From Gammaproteobacteria bacterium (GTDB lineage Bacteria; Pseudomonadota; Gammaproteobacteria; Coxiellales; Coxiellaceae): DNA of 64,000 bases. Positions 17,405 to 26,115 of the stretch are shown in pieces (position 1 is the first letter of the stretch; each line of letters starts with the position of its first letter). The position numbers and the translations under genes are program-made. The stretch spans positions 62,001-126,000 of the forward strand of contig JAUIAD010000004.1 in the NCBI GenBank assembly GCA_030425685.1. The letters are read 5' to 3'. The notes below the pieces were generated by a model. That model saw only the letters and a list, made by a program, of their open reading frames with translations. It did no database searches and was not told where the DNA came from.

Positions 17405-17929
17405 TTAAAATGGAGTCCCTAGGTTATCATCGGTTTTAACTTCAAAAATACCGAGTAGTTCACCATCGGCCACTTTTTCAATTTTCTCATGGCGCTGTTG
17501 GTTTTTATCATCTTTGCCTGCTTTGGCCCTGGCGATGTAGCGGAGCAGGTTGTCCTGTTCTTCTTTGTCATCCGCCCAGGTGATACCAACGCTAATAACC
17601 TCATTTGGGTTGTTGAGATTGGTGCCGTTGATGACGCGAACGGGAATGGGGAAGTGTTGCTGGTAGGTTTGCCCGCCACTTTTTACTTCTTCGCATGTTT
17701 CTTTGCTAGGGTACCAGGACTTATAAAAGTCTTCAAAGTTTTTATCATCATGTAACTCTCGGCGAAGCACAGAGATGGTGAATGGTTTGCTTTTGCAGGC
17801 GCCTTTTTGAAAGAGTTCAGCAAGGATTGCTTGCTTTTTTTCAGCTTGTAGAGTGTCAAACAGCTCTTGTGCTTGTTCGAAATCCTTTTCGTTAAAATGG
17901 GTCCAGAATGTGGGTTTTTCGTTATTCAT
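17405..17929 (-). CDS. Unknown protein co-transcribed with the MarR regulator
   Basis: 174 aa, family not recognised, soluble. The N-terminal half is helical and charged (FEQAQELFDTLQAEKKQAI). A middle part, FYKSWYPSKETCEEVKSGGQ then HFPIPVRVINGTNLNNP, looks like an enzyme or ligand-binding fold with beta strands (VISVGITWADD), and a Lys-rich linker precedes the C-terminal GELLGIFEVKTDDNLGT. First gene of the MarR operon, so it is the likely output of the regulator. Confidence 0.72.
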   Translation of the reverse strand: MNNEKPTFWTHFNEKDFEQAQELFDTLQAEKKQAILAELFQKGACKSKPFTISVLRRELHDDKNFEDFYKSWYPSKETCEEVKSGGQTYQQHFPIPVRVINGTNLNNPNEVISVGITWADDKEEQDNLLRYIARAKAGKDDKNQQRHEKIEKVADGELLGIFEVKTDDNLGTPF

Positions 17930-17965
17930 TGTTTTGTGCTCATTGTTGTTTTCAATATGATAAGA

Positions 17966-18013
17966 ATTATAATTTGGTTAATTAAATTAATCAACAAATT
18001 AAGTTAATTAACT
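17966..18013 (-). promoter_or_regulatory. Sigma-70 promoter with MarR-type operators
   Basis: On the minus strand there is -35 TTGATT, a 17-bp spacer and -10 TATAAT (17966-17994). A 21-bp inverted repeat (TTGGTTAATT-a-AATTAATCAA, 9 of 10 positions paired; 17974-17994) covers the -35 and the spacer. A second palindrome, AGTTAATTAACT, lies at 18002-18013. Binding of the dimeric MarR protein here would block its own operon. Confidence 0.65.
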
Positions 18014-18257
18014 ATATTGTTAAAAATATCTATTTTATCAGCATGTTGAAATTCAATATATGGAGGATCTGTGTTTTCACCATGATTTTTGATGCTAATT
18101 CTGTTTTGCTCTTACTTAACGTATACAAAAAAATAAGCTTCAATACACATTTTTTGGTTCAAATATAGAGCAGTAAATTCTTTGCTATATTTGCAAAGAG
18201 AGCTGTAAGTTGCTCTGTTTTTGTATTTTAAGCGCGAGCTTTTCAAGGTGGGATATC

Positions 18258-20306
18258 ATGGGTAAAGGATGGGTTCAGGGGCCGGATGGCAAACTGGTGA
18301 GAGCGGGTGATCAGCAGGCATATTCAGCGTCTGTTTTTCAAGCAGTGGATGCGTATATTTCTGGTGAGCTTCGTAAAGCAACTAACGAGCTCAGCGCAGT
18401 GTTGCGTTCAGACCAACGCCGAACAGTAAGGCTAGGAAAAATAGCCACGGTAGCTTATAACATCACGATTTCTTTATTAAAAACGATTCCCTTTGTTGGT
18501 GGTTATGTCGGCTTAATTAATAAAGTTCTTATGAATCCATTGGGGGGCGCCTATGAGGTGCTAAGAGCTGAATACGGTGGAGGCTATGGTGATGGAGCGC
18601 CAGGTGGTTGGACTGTTTTTGGTGGTGCTAGTAATAGTGTTATGTCGCCTTTAACGGTTGATCCAGATAAAAGTGATTTGGGTTTAGGTGGATTGAACTT
18701 GGGGAATGGAGGGGCGCCAACCTTATTTCAGACCAATCAAAGATATAAATTTGAGCAGGCTGAAATTGAAATAGCAAATCAACTCCCAAGAATTGGTAGT
18801 GTCACGGACCTTTTTCAAAATAAAAGTTCCCCGCAAGCAAGTCAGGCGAAGTTAGCTATTTCTGAGTTGAATGCAGAAGCATTGTCGAGATTGCACGCGG
18901 TTTATAAGGAGGATCCCTTGTGGTTTAAGCTTCATGCGATAGGTGCGGCTGTCGTCGCTGATGTTTCAGGACGTGACGGTGTAAGAGATTTAAATGCTGA
19001 CCTATTTAATAGGGATGATCAAAATTGGATGTCTGCAAGCGAGATAAGTAGTCGTATTCAACAGAATCTTATGCATTCATCAATGGACTCGAATATGGTG
19101 GAGGCTATTTCTGTATTTAAAAGGAAGCCACCTAGCAATCTAGACGAGAGGTCTAGGGTGTTAACGAATCTTCAATATCGTCGTGCAGAAATCGTCAAGG
19201 CAAAGTATGTTGCTTATCGTGAAGATTTAACTAAAGAAAGTATTTTTAGTACGATTACAGGTAAGTATATCCGTGGAATTTGTAAGAGGTTTGGCTACAA
19301 TCTTCCAGGTCCATCGGATTGGGCAGCTCGTGTAATGAATAATGACTTAGGTCAGGAGACAAGAAATTTTGCCTCTAAATTTATTTCAGCTTGGGGGTTG
19401 ATTCATGAATTGATAGCAGCTTACTTTGGCAGTGGTAGGATATCGGCATTGCCTCTGACAATGAGCAACCTTAAAGCGGCTTATTATGCGTTGCAAGATT
19501 GTGCAGCGTCTGCTGCTGCATTTATAGCGAAGGATGGTGGGCGTTCAGATTTGTGGTATGATTGGTTCAGTGGGACCCTTGCGCAACTTCCCGACTGGAG
19601 AGTCTTTCTTACGCTTCTTAACAAATATAACAGTGAATTTTCAGGTGATCTTAATGAAATAGCAGGAGTGGTTCAAGAGCCACGTGCACTAACTGAATTT
19701 TCTGGCTATGGTGGTCTTAGCTTCAAGAGGGGGGTTGGTAATGTATTCGGAAGGCATTACAAAGCTAACTATGGAGGATATGGTTCTGCAGAGGCTTTTG
19801 AGGATTATTATCAAGCGCCAGCTGGAAGCTTTGCATCAACAGTGCCTGGCGTGAGTGCCGCATTTAAGCCTAAAGGTAGTGAAAAGTATATGGGTATTGC
19901 TTCTAGCATTCGGGGGCGGTGGAGTACCTATAAAGAAAGTTTTAAAGCATTAAGTCTTTATGCAAACGCAGAGACACCTGCCGTTCAAGCTGTCGTGCGA
20001 TTTTGTCAGGAGTTGCATCCACTAATCAGTGAACTTATGCTAAAAACAGACTTAAAACACACCAGTATTGCTGCCCCAATGGCAAGCGCAAATGTGCTTC
20101 AACGGTTTAATATGGCTTCTGCTCATGCAGCTTTTCCTCAACGGCAGACGTTTGTTCCCCCCTCTCCCCAAAAAATAGATGGTTACACAGTAGTTAAATA
20201 TCATACAGGACTACAGCAAGGTACCCTTGCCGATGGGCGAAGAGAGATTGGTGGGTACGGTGTCTTTTTCGATCCAAGCGCAAAAAATTTTGTATTAGCC
20301 AAATAA
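18258..20306 (+). CDS. Large unknown protein, candidate effector
   Basis: 682 aa from the ATG at 18258, which has AAGGTGG about 7 nt upstream; a longer frame starting at 18210 lacks a site. No domain is recognised. An amphipathic N-terminus is followed by a moderately hydrophobic stretch (TVAYNITISLLKTIPFVGGY, residues 63-82) and a Gly-rich region with repeated GGxG/GGY segments (residues 100-150), with another Gly/Tyr-rich patch about 495-525. There is no signal peptide. The C-terminus is not acidic. No PmrA-type promoter is seen upstream, so grouping with the effectors rests only on novelty and size. Confidence 0.8.
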   Translation: MGKGWVQGPDGKLVRAGDQQAYSASVFQAVDAYISGELRKATNELSAVLRSDQRRTVRLGKIATVAYNITISLLKTIPFVGGYVGLINKVLMNPLGGAYEVLRAEYGGGYGDGAPGGWTVFGGASNSVMSPLTVDPDKSDLGLGGLNLGNGGAPTLFQTNQRYKFEQAEIEIANQLPRIGSVTDLFQNKSSPQASQAKLAISELNAEALSRLHAVYKEDPLWFKLHAIGAAVVADVSGRDGVRDLNADLFNRDDQNWMSASEISSRIQQNLMHSSMDSNMVEAISVFKRKPPSNLDERSRVLTNLQYRRAEIVKAKYVAYREDLTKESIFSTITGKYIRGICKRFGYNLPGPSDWAARVMNNDLGQETRNFASKFISAWGLIHELIAAYFGSGRISALPLTMSNLKAAYYALQDCAASAAAFIAKDGGRSDLWYDWFSGTLAQLPDWRVFLTLLNKYNSEFSGDLNEIAGVVQEPRALTEFSGYGGLSFKRGVGNVFGRHYKANYGGYGSAEAFEDYYQAPAGSFASTVPGVSAAFKPKGSEKYMGIASSIRGRWSTYKESFKALSLYANAETPAVQAVVRFCQELHPLISELMLKTDLKHTSIAAPMASANVLQRFNMASAHAAFPQRQTFVPPSPQKIDGYTVVKYHTGLQQGTLADGRREIGGYGVFFDPSAKNFVLAK

Positions 20307-20404
20307 ACCACAAGCTATTAGGGCATTTTGGCAATTGTAAGGTTTGAGTTATTAAGCTGTGATATCATTTATTGAGTTCATTAGTGAAGAGAAGGGCGCT
20401 GCAA

Positions 20405-21784
20405 ATGGAGTATTTTTCACCACTGCTAACGGATCTAAGCGACTTTACCATGGCGCAGGGCTTATGGAAGTCGGGCATCCACGAATCGGACGCTGTTTTT
20501 TACCTTACTTTTTCAAGAACACTTTCTGATTGTCCCTACATTATCGCTTGTGGTTTGTATCACGTTATTCGCTATTTGCAGGAATTTCATTATAGTCAGG
20601 GAACAGTGGGTTATTTGGATGAAATGGTTGATAGTCAAGGTGAGCCATATTTCGATAAAGAATTTTTGCGCTATTTAGATAATTTACGTCATACTTGCAG
20701 CGTTGATGCTGTTCCAGAAGGGACATTGGTTTTTCCAGGCGAACCTGTCATTAAAATCAGTGGCCCTTTGCTGCAATGCCAAATGCTTAAATTTCAGGTG
20801 ACCAGTTATATTAATTTTGCCTCTTTGGTAGCAACACAATCTTCTTTAATTTGTAGGGCAGCAGAGGATGATGAAGTCATAGGGATTGCGCATCCAACAC
20901 GTGTGCCGCAGGCAGCTGCTTTTGCCGGTCGAGCGACGTATATTGGCGGGATGAGTACCACGTCTAATGTGTTGGCAAGTAAGTTATTCGGTGTTCCTGC
21001 ATTAGGTACCGCGACGTATGACTGGATGATGGCTTTTCCTAGTGAGCAAGAGGCGATGTTGAAAGCGTGTCAAAATGTGCCGGGACTTTTTGATTTAGTG
21101 GTTGATACCTTTGATGCAGAACAGGGTATAGCTCATGCCATTGAGGTGTCGCATAAGGAAGATATACCGTTGAATGCGATTAGGCTGAGAAGTGATAAGG
21201 TGATTTTGCAAAAGTCCGCGCCGCGAGTTCGTGAGGTGCTTGATAAGGAAGGTTTTAAGGAAACAAAAATTGTCGCTGTGGGTGAGTTTGATGAGGAGAG
21301 TATTAGGATGTTAAAGGCAGAGGGCTTGCCGATCGACGCTTGGGTTATTAGAAGTCACCTTATTGATTATGGAGATATTTCAAGTTTGGAGCCTAGCTTT
21401 AATTTTGCGGCGCTTAAAGATGGGCAGCGATGGCGTTATAAATTAAGAAAGACCTCTAGTTATACAGAAGGGACGCTGCCAGGTTCTCTTCAGGTCAGAA
21501 GATACTTTGATAAACATGGTGTGATGACTAGTGATGTGATTTTTAATACGTTGGCGCACGAGCTAGAGGAAGATAATCAATTTTATGCTGATCTCTTAGT
21601 GCCAATTTTTAATGAAGGTGATTATGTTTATGAAAGTCCGAGTATTCATAACATTCGTGAAGATGTAATCAACAACATAAATAATTTTTTATCGCGTGAT
21701 TTTAATTTAAGTTTGGTTTACGTGGATAATGCGTTAAAGGAGCTAAGGGATAACGTGTTGAGTGAATTATATCAAGAAGAATAG
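20405..21784 (+). CDS. pncB: Nicotinate phosphoribosyltransferase
   Basis: 459 aa. Converts nicotinate and PRPP (with ATP) to nicotinate mononucleotide in the Preiss-Handler NAD salvage pathway, in the cytosol. Family marks: N-terminal LLTDLSDFTMAQGLWKSG, the YLTFSR strand (F-x-R substrate site), LLQCQMLKFQVTSYINFASL, FAGRATYIGGMSTTSNVLAS, GTATYDWMMAF and the phosphate-binding half with LVVDTFDAEQG. ATG 20405 has AAGGG at good distance; the upstream TTG does not. It lies after the 682-aa gene with a gap of about 100 bp and ends 13 bp from a convergent gene. For a host-associated bacterium it gives access to host nicotinate. Confidence 0.93.
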   Translation: MEYFSPLLTDLSDFTMAQGLWKSGIHESDAVFYLTFSRTLSDCPYIIACGLYHVIRYLQEFHYSQGTVGYLDEMVDSQGEPYFDKEFLRYLDNLRHTCSVDAVPEGTLVFPGEPVIKISGPLLQCQMLKFQVTSYINFASLVATQSSLICRAAEDDEVIGIAHPTRVPQAAAFAGRATYIGGMSTTSNVLASKLFGVPALGTATYDWMMAFPSEQEAMLKACQNVPGLFDLVVDTFDAEQGIAHAIEVSHKEDIPLNAIRLRSDKVILQKSAPRVREVLDKEGFKETKIVAVGEFDEESIRMLKAEGLPIDAWVIRSHLIDYGDISSLEPSFNFAALKDGQRWRYKLRKTSSYTEGTLPGSLQVRRYFDKHGVMTSDVIFNTLAHELEEDNQFYADLLVPIFNEGDYVYESPSIHNIREDVINNINNFLSRDFNLSLVYVDNALKELRDNVLSELYQEE

Positions 21785-21797
21785 TAGGGTTTAGCAG

Positions 21798-23432
21798 TTA
21801 GTGTGTCATGATATATCGAGTGTTGCCATTTGGTGTAGGGGCAACATGTTTCGCAACCCAAACAGTTGCATTACCACAATCAGGGTCTTCGACTTTGTGT
21901 AGTACAATCTCAAAGTGATGCTTGGTTAGCAATGATTGATATTCTTCCTTGCTTAAGGATGCGTGATAGAGCATTTCACCGCCATTATCGCTCCAAACTT
22001 CGGATGCTGATGTGCCGGAGGTGAAAACGAGCAGGCCGCCTGGTTTTATATGCTGTTTGAAAACTGCAAACATGGCTCTTTGGTCGTCTTGGGTGAGGTG
22101 AAAAAAGCTATGCCAAGCGATGATGCAATCAAATTGTTTTTCTAGATGAATGTAGCGCATGTCATCGCAAATAATATGCATCTCTGGGACAAGCTGTAAT
22201 GCTTTGTTTATCTGTGCCTGGCTGCCGTCAACACCGGTGACATCAAAGCCTTTTTGAATAAAATATTCTGCAATGGGTTGGCCTGTGCCGCAGCCTAGAT
22301 CAAGAATGGAAGCTTTTGGTGGTAGCTGTTTAATAATTTTTTCGAGATAATCTTTTTCAAAGAGGTCTTTACAGCGGTGTTGGTCATACCAATCAGAAAT
22401 GGTTTCATACGTTAAGCAGACATTGTTTTTATGATATCGTTTGCTCAGCATTGGGTAGAGTATGGGGGCTAACCTTAGTATTTCATCGGGATTGCTATTA
22501 TCTTCAATGAACCACTGGGCTGCTATAATGACGCGCAGAAAAACCCAGGCTTGTAATCGGTCCTTGTGAATTCCAAGGTGATTGGCTAGCAATGATAATC
22601 GTTGATTAATTTTATCAGGGATTGTTTTTGGTTCATCCCAATCGGATTTATCTAATAAGTCAAAGGCGGCTGCTTCAAAGGCTGTTTCTCCTATTATTCC
22701 TTTGGGATCTATGCTCAACCATTTTTTGTTATGGCATAAAATATTTTCTAAATGTAAATCACCGTGGCAGAGATATTCATTATCATTTGAGCTTAAGAGA
22801 TAGTGTTTAAGTTCTTTTGCCTTATCAATATAAATAGGTTTTATGCGTGGGTCTGTAATTTTATCTATTGCCTGACACCATTTTTCGACATGTGTGTATT
22901 GTGTATCGGGTTTTGGTTGCGATGCTAATGTTGCTACAATGCTTGCGTAAATTTCGATGGTATTATTAATATCCTCGGCATAGTTTGCTTTTAATGAGTA
23001 TCCTGGAATCGCTTGTTCGAGCAAGAGGGCATTGTGATGGGCGGCTTTATCAATAACGCAAATGGATCCTGTGCCGTTGAAATGCTTTAATGCGCGGTAT
23101 TCATCTTCAATTAGTGTTTTATCGCAACTGAATTTTATTACAACGGGTGTGTTGTGATGCTGTTTAGCAAGCGCTACATAGTTGTAACTCATATTTTCTA
23201 CGGGTGTTATATCGCTCAATTGCCAATGCGCTGATAATTTGGCAATGGTGTCAGCTAGGTTCTGTAACCATTTTCTGCCTTTATCGCCCCAAACATTGGT
23301 AACGTTTTTTTCTAGTGTTCTTATGCTCATGGTGAGTTTCTCAATTTGAGATGATCTTCTTGGTGCCATTTGAGGATTGGTGTACGATGTTTTTTTGTTG
23401 TGATATTGTTGTTCATTGCTTGCGCTAACCAT
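21798..23432 (-). CDS. Fusion of an aminoglycoside-phosphotransferase-like kinase and a SAM methyltransferase
   Basis: 544 aa. The N-terminal domain (about 35-340) resembles streptomycin/hydroxyurea kinases of the APH fold: ATP-site lysine in PVVIKFSCDK, the catalytic loop YLCHGDLHLENILC and the metal-binding SIDPKGIIGE. The C-terminal domain (about 350-525) is a class I methyltransferase with motif I ILDLGCGTGQPIAEY, VTGVDGSQ and IIAWHSFFHLT. The two active sites in one chain suggest one small molecule that is phosphorylated and methylated, perhaps a resistance or natural-product step; the substrate is unknown. The true start may be the internal ATG at 23330, which matches the usual N-terminus of the kinase family; neither start has a strong ribosome-binding site. 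Confidence 0.85.
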   Translation of the reverse strand: MVSASNEQQYHNKKTSYTNPQMAPRRSSQIEKLTMSIRTLEKNVTNVWGDKGRKWLQNLADTIAKLSAHWQLSDITPVENMSYNYVALAKQHHNTPVVIKFSCDKTLIEDEYRALKHFNGTGSICVIDKAAHHNALLLEQAIPGYSLKANYAEDINNTIEIYASIVATLASQPKPDTQYTHVEKWCQAIDKITDPRIKPIYIDKAKELKHYLLSSNDNEYLCHGDLHLENILCHNKKWLSIDPKGIIGETAFEAAAFDLLDKSDWDEPKTIPDKINQRLSLLANHLGIHKDRLQAWVFLRVIIAAQWFIEDNSNPDEILRLAPILYPMLSKRYHKNNVCLTYETISDWYDQHRCKDLFEKDYLEKIIKQLPPKASILDLGCGTGQPIAEYFIQKGFDVTGVDGSQAQINKALQLVPEMHIICDDMRYIHLEKQFDCIIAWHSFFHLTQDDQRAMFAVFKQHIKPGGLLVFTSGTSASEVWSDNGGEMLYHASLSKEEYQSLLTKHHFEIVLHKVEDPDCGNATVWVAKHVAPTPNGNTRYIMTH

Positions 23433-23664
23433 TTCCAGGTGAGTGGTGTTGTGTTTTGGCTTACGGTGCTAGATAAAATATTCTAAGCTACTGGTGATTT
23501 TTTTTCATTCGTTGTTTTCACATTATTTTTGCCTAGTGGAAGTTAAAGTGTCCCTGTTTATGGATATTGAAATTGTAGTGTGCTGTTTTTAAGCTACTTT
23601 TTAGATGAAAGTGGCAGCATGAGGCGCACGCAGGCAGAGGGTTTAAATTGCCATTCACGATAGC

Positions 23665-23857
23665 GATACCAGCTGTCGCCTTCGTAGCCTTTTTTTATTT
23701 ACACAGTGTGCGCTTTAGAAAAATCTAGCTCCTGAAAATTCAAGACGTTAACATGTTTTTAACACAAGCTACTTTTGATAGGCTCTAAACTTTCATTTTT
23801 GCTGTATTTATTTGAAAAGAAAAACTGTTGACCTCAACAAAGGCGACACCTGGTATC
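23665..23857. repeat. MITE-like element with 18-bp terminal inverted repeats
   Basis: The left end GATACCAGCTGTCGCCTT and right end AAGGCGACACCTGGTATC are inverted repeats differing at one base, enclosing about 157 bp with no open frame. Related ends are found at 425-448 and 4413-4480. It lies in the long gap between 23433 and 24051, which holds no gene. Confidence 0.6.
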
Positions 23858-23964
23858 AAAGGCTTGTCAAAGGTTTAGCGCCTTTATTTGCATGAAATAG
23901 CTGAGGGGGTTAAAGCTTTATCAAAATACCCTAATTCGTCAGATTTCAGAAAATTTTATACCTG

Positions 23965-23997
23965 TTTAATAATTCTTTAATGTTTGGGCGTTAAGGT
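23965..23997 (+). promoter_or_regulatory. Possible PmrA-type promoter (weak -10)
   Basis: TTTAAT-N5-TTTAAT is a clean box, but the hexamer at the expected place is TAAGGT, a poor -10. It lies about 55 bp before the gene at 24052. Confidence 0.4.
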
Positions 23998-24051
23998 GAT
24001 TTTATAGATGCTCAGTATTTTAATAATCGCAACAGTAAAAAAGGGGGGGCA

Positions 24052-24615
24052 ATGCATTCGTTAACAACCGCACAAGCACTGGTAGATGGTTATCTTCAAG
24101 AATATCAAGGTATCATAAATAAAAGGTGGTCCTGGGGCCTGTTTGGAAGAGCGCTATGGGCAGAAAGACGTGCTATTGTTGCAAGATTAGGTTATGGAGG
24201 AGCAGCTATAATACTATTCACAGGAACTATCGTTCATGCTCCAGCTCTCAGCAAAGGAACAGCCAGTAATACTTTCGGTCATACAAGGGATGCTCGAGTA
24301 ATTCCTCTCATGCAACTAAAACGCGCCATTGTAACATTGAAAGATTTAAAATTAAGAGGGGGTAAAACCACAGAACCTGTTTGGGCCACTGCCGTTGAAC
24401 AAGCAGGTCAAGCTATTCAAACGATTCGAGACACACCTAGCAGGCATGATAGCCAACGCTATTGCGCACTAATGAGTGATCTCGCTCGCATTGAATCAAT
24501 GCTTCAGGACAGCGTGGCTTTGCTGCAAGCTTCGGGGCATGGATTTTTTGCTCTGCCAGATGCTAAACAGCTGCCACAAGCCATAATAGAAGAATATTTG
24601 GCGCCAGAAATGTAA
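24052..24615 (+). CDS. Unknown 187-aa protein with one membrane segment
   Basis: Not recognised. The N-terminal helix (TAQALVDGYLQEYQG) is followed by a Trp/Arg-rich stretch and one hydrophobic segment at about 45-65 (GYGGAAIILFTGTIVHA). The remainder is helical and soluble (LMQLKRAIVTLKDLKLRGG; SDLARIESMLQDSVALLQA). A run of G precedes the ATG and serves as ribosome-binding site. A possible PmrA box lies upstream. Confidence 0.65.
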   Translation: MHSLTTAQALVDGYLQEYQGIINKRWSWGLFGRALWAERRAIVARLGYGGAAIILFTGTIVHAPALSKGTASNTFGHTRDARVIPLMQLKRAIVTLKDLKLRGGKTTEPVWATAVEQAGQAIQTIRDTPSRHDSQRYCALMSDLARIESMLQDSVALLQASGHGFFALPDAKQLPQAIIEEYLAPEM

Positions 24616-24903
24616 CTGCTTGCAAGCCACTCTTACGAAAGCCGCAACCCAAGCGTGCTGTTACTAAGTTTAGATGGTATATGTTGCAATAACTTAGTCA
24701 TTTAAATAAATATAATTTGTAGGTTCTTTCTTCGTTCTAGAGATGCTTTGTCGGATTTTTATTTTGTTCCTTTATAGGGTGATATTCTAAAATTATAATT
24801 AAATAAACGTTAGGGTTGTAAGCATCTATACTTATGTTGTTTAAAGTTGCTTTAACATTGTCGTGATACATTGCTTGGCTTGTTTTTTAAAAAAGGTATA
24901 ACA

Positions 24904-25656
24904 ATGTTAATACGAATTGGAAATTTGGAATTTACAATTTCATTAAGAGGGCAGGGTCCTGGTGAGTTAATAGTAAATGATGGAACGCTGCTCGTTGAAT
25001 TTAATGCTAATTTACTTGCTAGCGCTCAGAATGCTACCAATGAGGCTCGTAAAAAAAGGATGAGCAAATGGCACAAGATAGATAGTATTCCTTATGCGGC
25101 TTCTGCGGCAATACGCCAGGGTCGTAAGAGGGAGTTTATCCCGCTGACATTGCAAACAAAGTTTGAAGTATTAAGGGCAATTAAGCCAATATATGCCGAG
25201 GCAAAAGAAAACACTCAGTTACGTTATCGTATGCCAAAGAGCATTAATGTTAAATCAGCGATTAAAAATAAAAATAGCAATACTGCTTTAATTGCGGTTT
25301 CAACGACGGTAAACGCATCTTGCGTTGCAGTTATTATTGATGAAGATGAAAAGGCGCTAGCGTTAGCGGGTGATCTTGAATCTAAATATAAACAGTGGAC
25401 TATGTTTCAATGTAATGACCTATTCTTGTTTTTAAGAGATTTATTTGATAATCATGGGGATTCATTCTCCGGATTTTGTTCTGTAAATTCTACTTTTTTG
25501 CAAGTGCAGCCTGACGTTAGTCCGGCAATATTTTCTGCAGGGGAACATCCATTATCATCGTCTCAATTTGGTTTGTTAGCACCGCCCTCTCGAGATGAGA
25601 AGGAAGGTAAGCGATCTTTACCTGAGTATAAGCGCCCAGTAAATACGCCTAAATAA
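24904..25656 (+). CDS. Unknown soluble protein
   Basis: 250 aa from the ATG at 24904, preceded by AAAGG at 8 nt; the longer TTG start has no site. The N-terminus is beta-rich (RIGNLEFTISLRGQGPGELI), the middle is basic (ARKKRMSKWHKID; IRQGRKREFIPL), then mixed alpha/beta. The C-terminus is polar with Glu/Lys/Ser (PPSRDEKEGKRSLPEYKRP). No signal peptide, membrane segment or known motif. Ends shortly before a hairpin (25709-25738). Confidence 0.68.
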   Translation: MLIRIGNLEFTISLRGQGPGELIVNDGTLLVEFNANLLASAQNATNEARKKRMSKWHKIDSIPYAASAAIRQGRKREFIPLTLQTKFEVLRAIKPIYAEAKENTQLRYRMPKSINVKSAIKNKNSNTALIAVSTTVNASCVAVIIDEDEKALALAGDLESKYKQWTMFQCNDLFLFLRDLFDNHGDSFSGFCSVNSTFLQVQPDVSPAIFSAGEHPLSSSQFGLLAPPSRDEKEGKRSLPEYKRPVNTPK

Positions 25657-25708
25657 ATGTGATAATAGCTTTCCTCAGCAATTGATATTTCTCGTATCTT
25701 TTTGATAG

Positions 25709-25738
25709 AGGCTGCCAGCATAAGAGTGTTGGTAGCCT
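25709..25738 (+). terminator. Probable terminator hairpin
   Basis: The arms AGGCTGCCA and TGGTAGCCT (one G-T pair) enclose a 12-nt loop, followed by GAAAGGTTTTGTCTT. It is about 50 nt after the stop of the 250-aa gene. The U-tract is weak. The rest of the gap to 26050 holds no convincing gene. Confidence 0.4.
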
Positions 25739-26051
25739 GAAAGGTTTTGTCTTAGCTAAGGCATGTAGCTTGAACCACTCAAGTTTATCGGTTCACGTTC
25801 TAAACTTGGTATACCGGGCAATGCCCTTTATGCCTAAATGCTAGATTAGCTAGGTATGCGGTCAATATGACTTATAATATCGGGTGTCGTCTTCGTATAT
25901 GTTTAGATGAGGGTGTGCGAGCAGAAAATTGTATTGCTTTGCATGTATTTAAGGCTGTTCACTTGTGGCAGGATCTTGGGGCGACGACCAGCATGATTTG
26001 CTATTGAGCGACTGATCGACAAGCTGCAAAGGCAGTGTCTGAAATGGTTTT

Positions 26052-26100
26052 CTATTGGTATAACCAATAGAATTATGCTATATTTTATCGGTATAACAAT
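26052..26100 (+). promoter_or_regulatory. Promoter with two matched operator copies
   Basis: A perfect inverted repeat, CTATTGGT-ata-ACCAATAG (26052-26070), overlaps a -35 (TTGGTA); an 18-bp spacer leads to -10 TATATT (26079-26084). A second related site, ATCGGTATAACAAT (26087-26100), covers the expected transcription start. The shared core GGTATAAC is spaced 33 bp apart, about three helical turns, so a repressor could hold both sites on one DNA face. The regulator is not encoded next to it. Confidence 0.6.
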
Positions 26101-26115
26101 CATAAATGGGTAAGC

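Noticed and set aside
18014..18257. PmrA-type promoter for the 682-aa protein
   Set aside because: CTTAAC and other half-sites are present, but no pair has the 11-bp period with a -10 at the right distance.
25903..26103. 66-codon minus-strand frame
   Set aside because: It would start inside the operator region of the ATPase gene, has no ribosome-binding site and no family resemblance.
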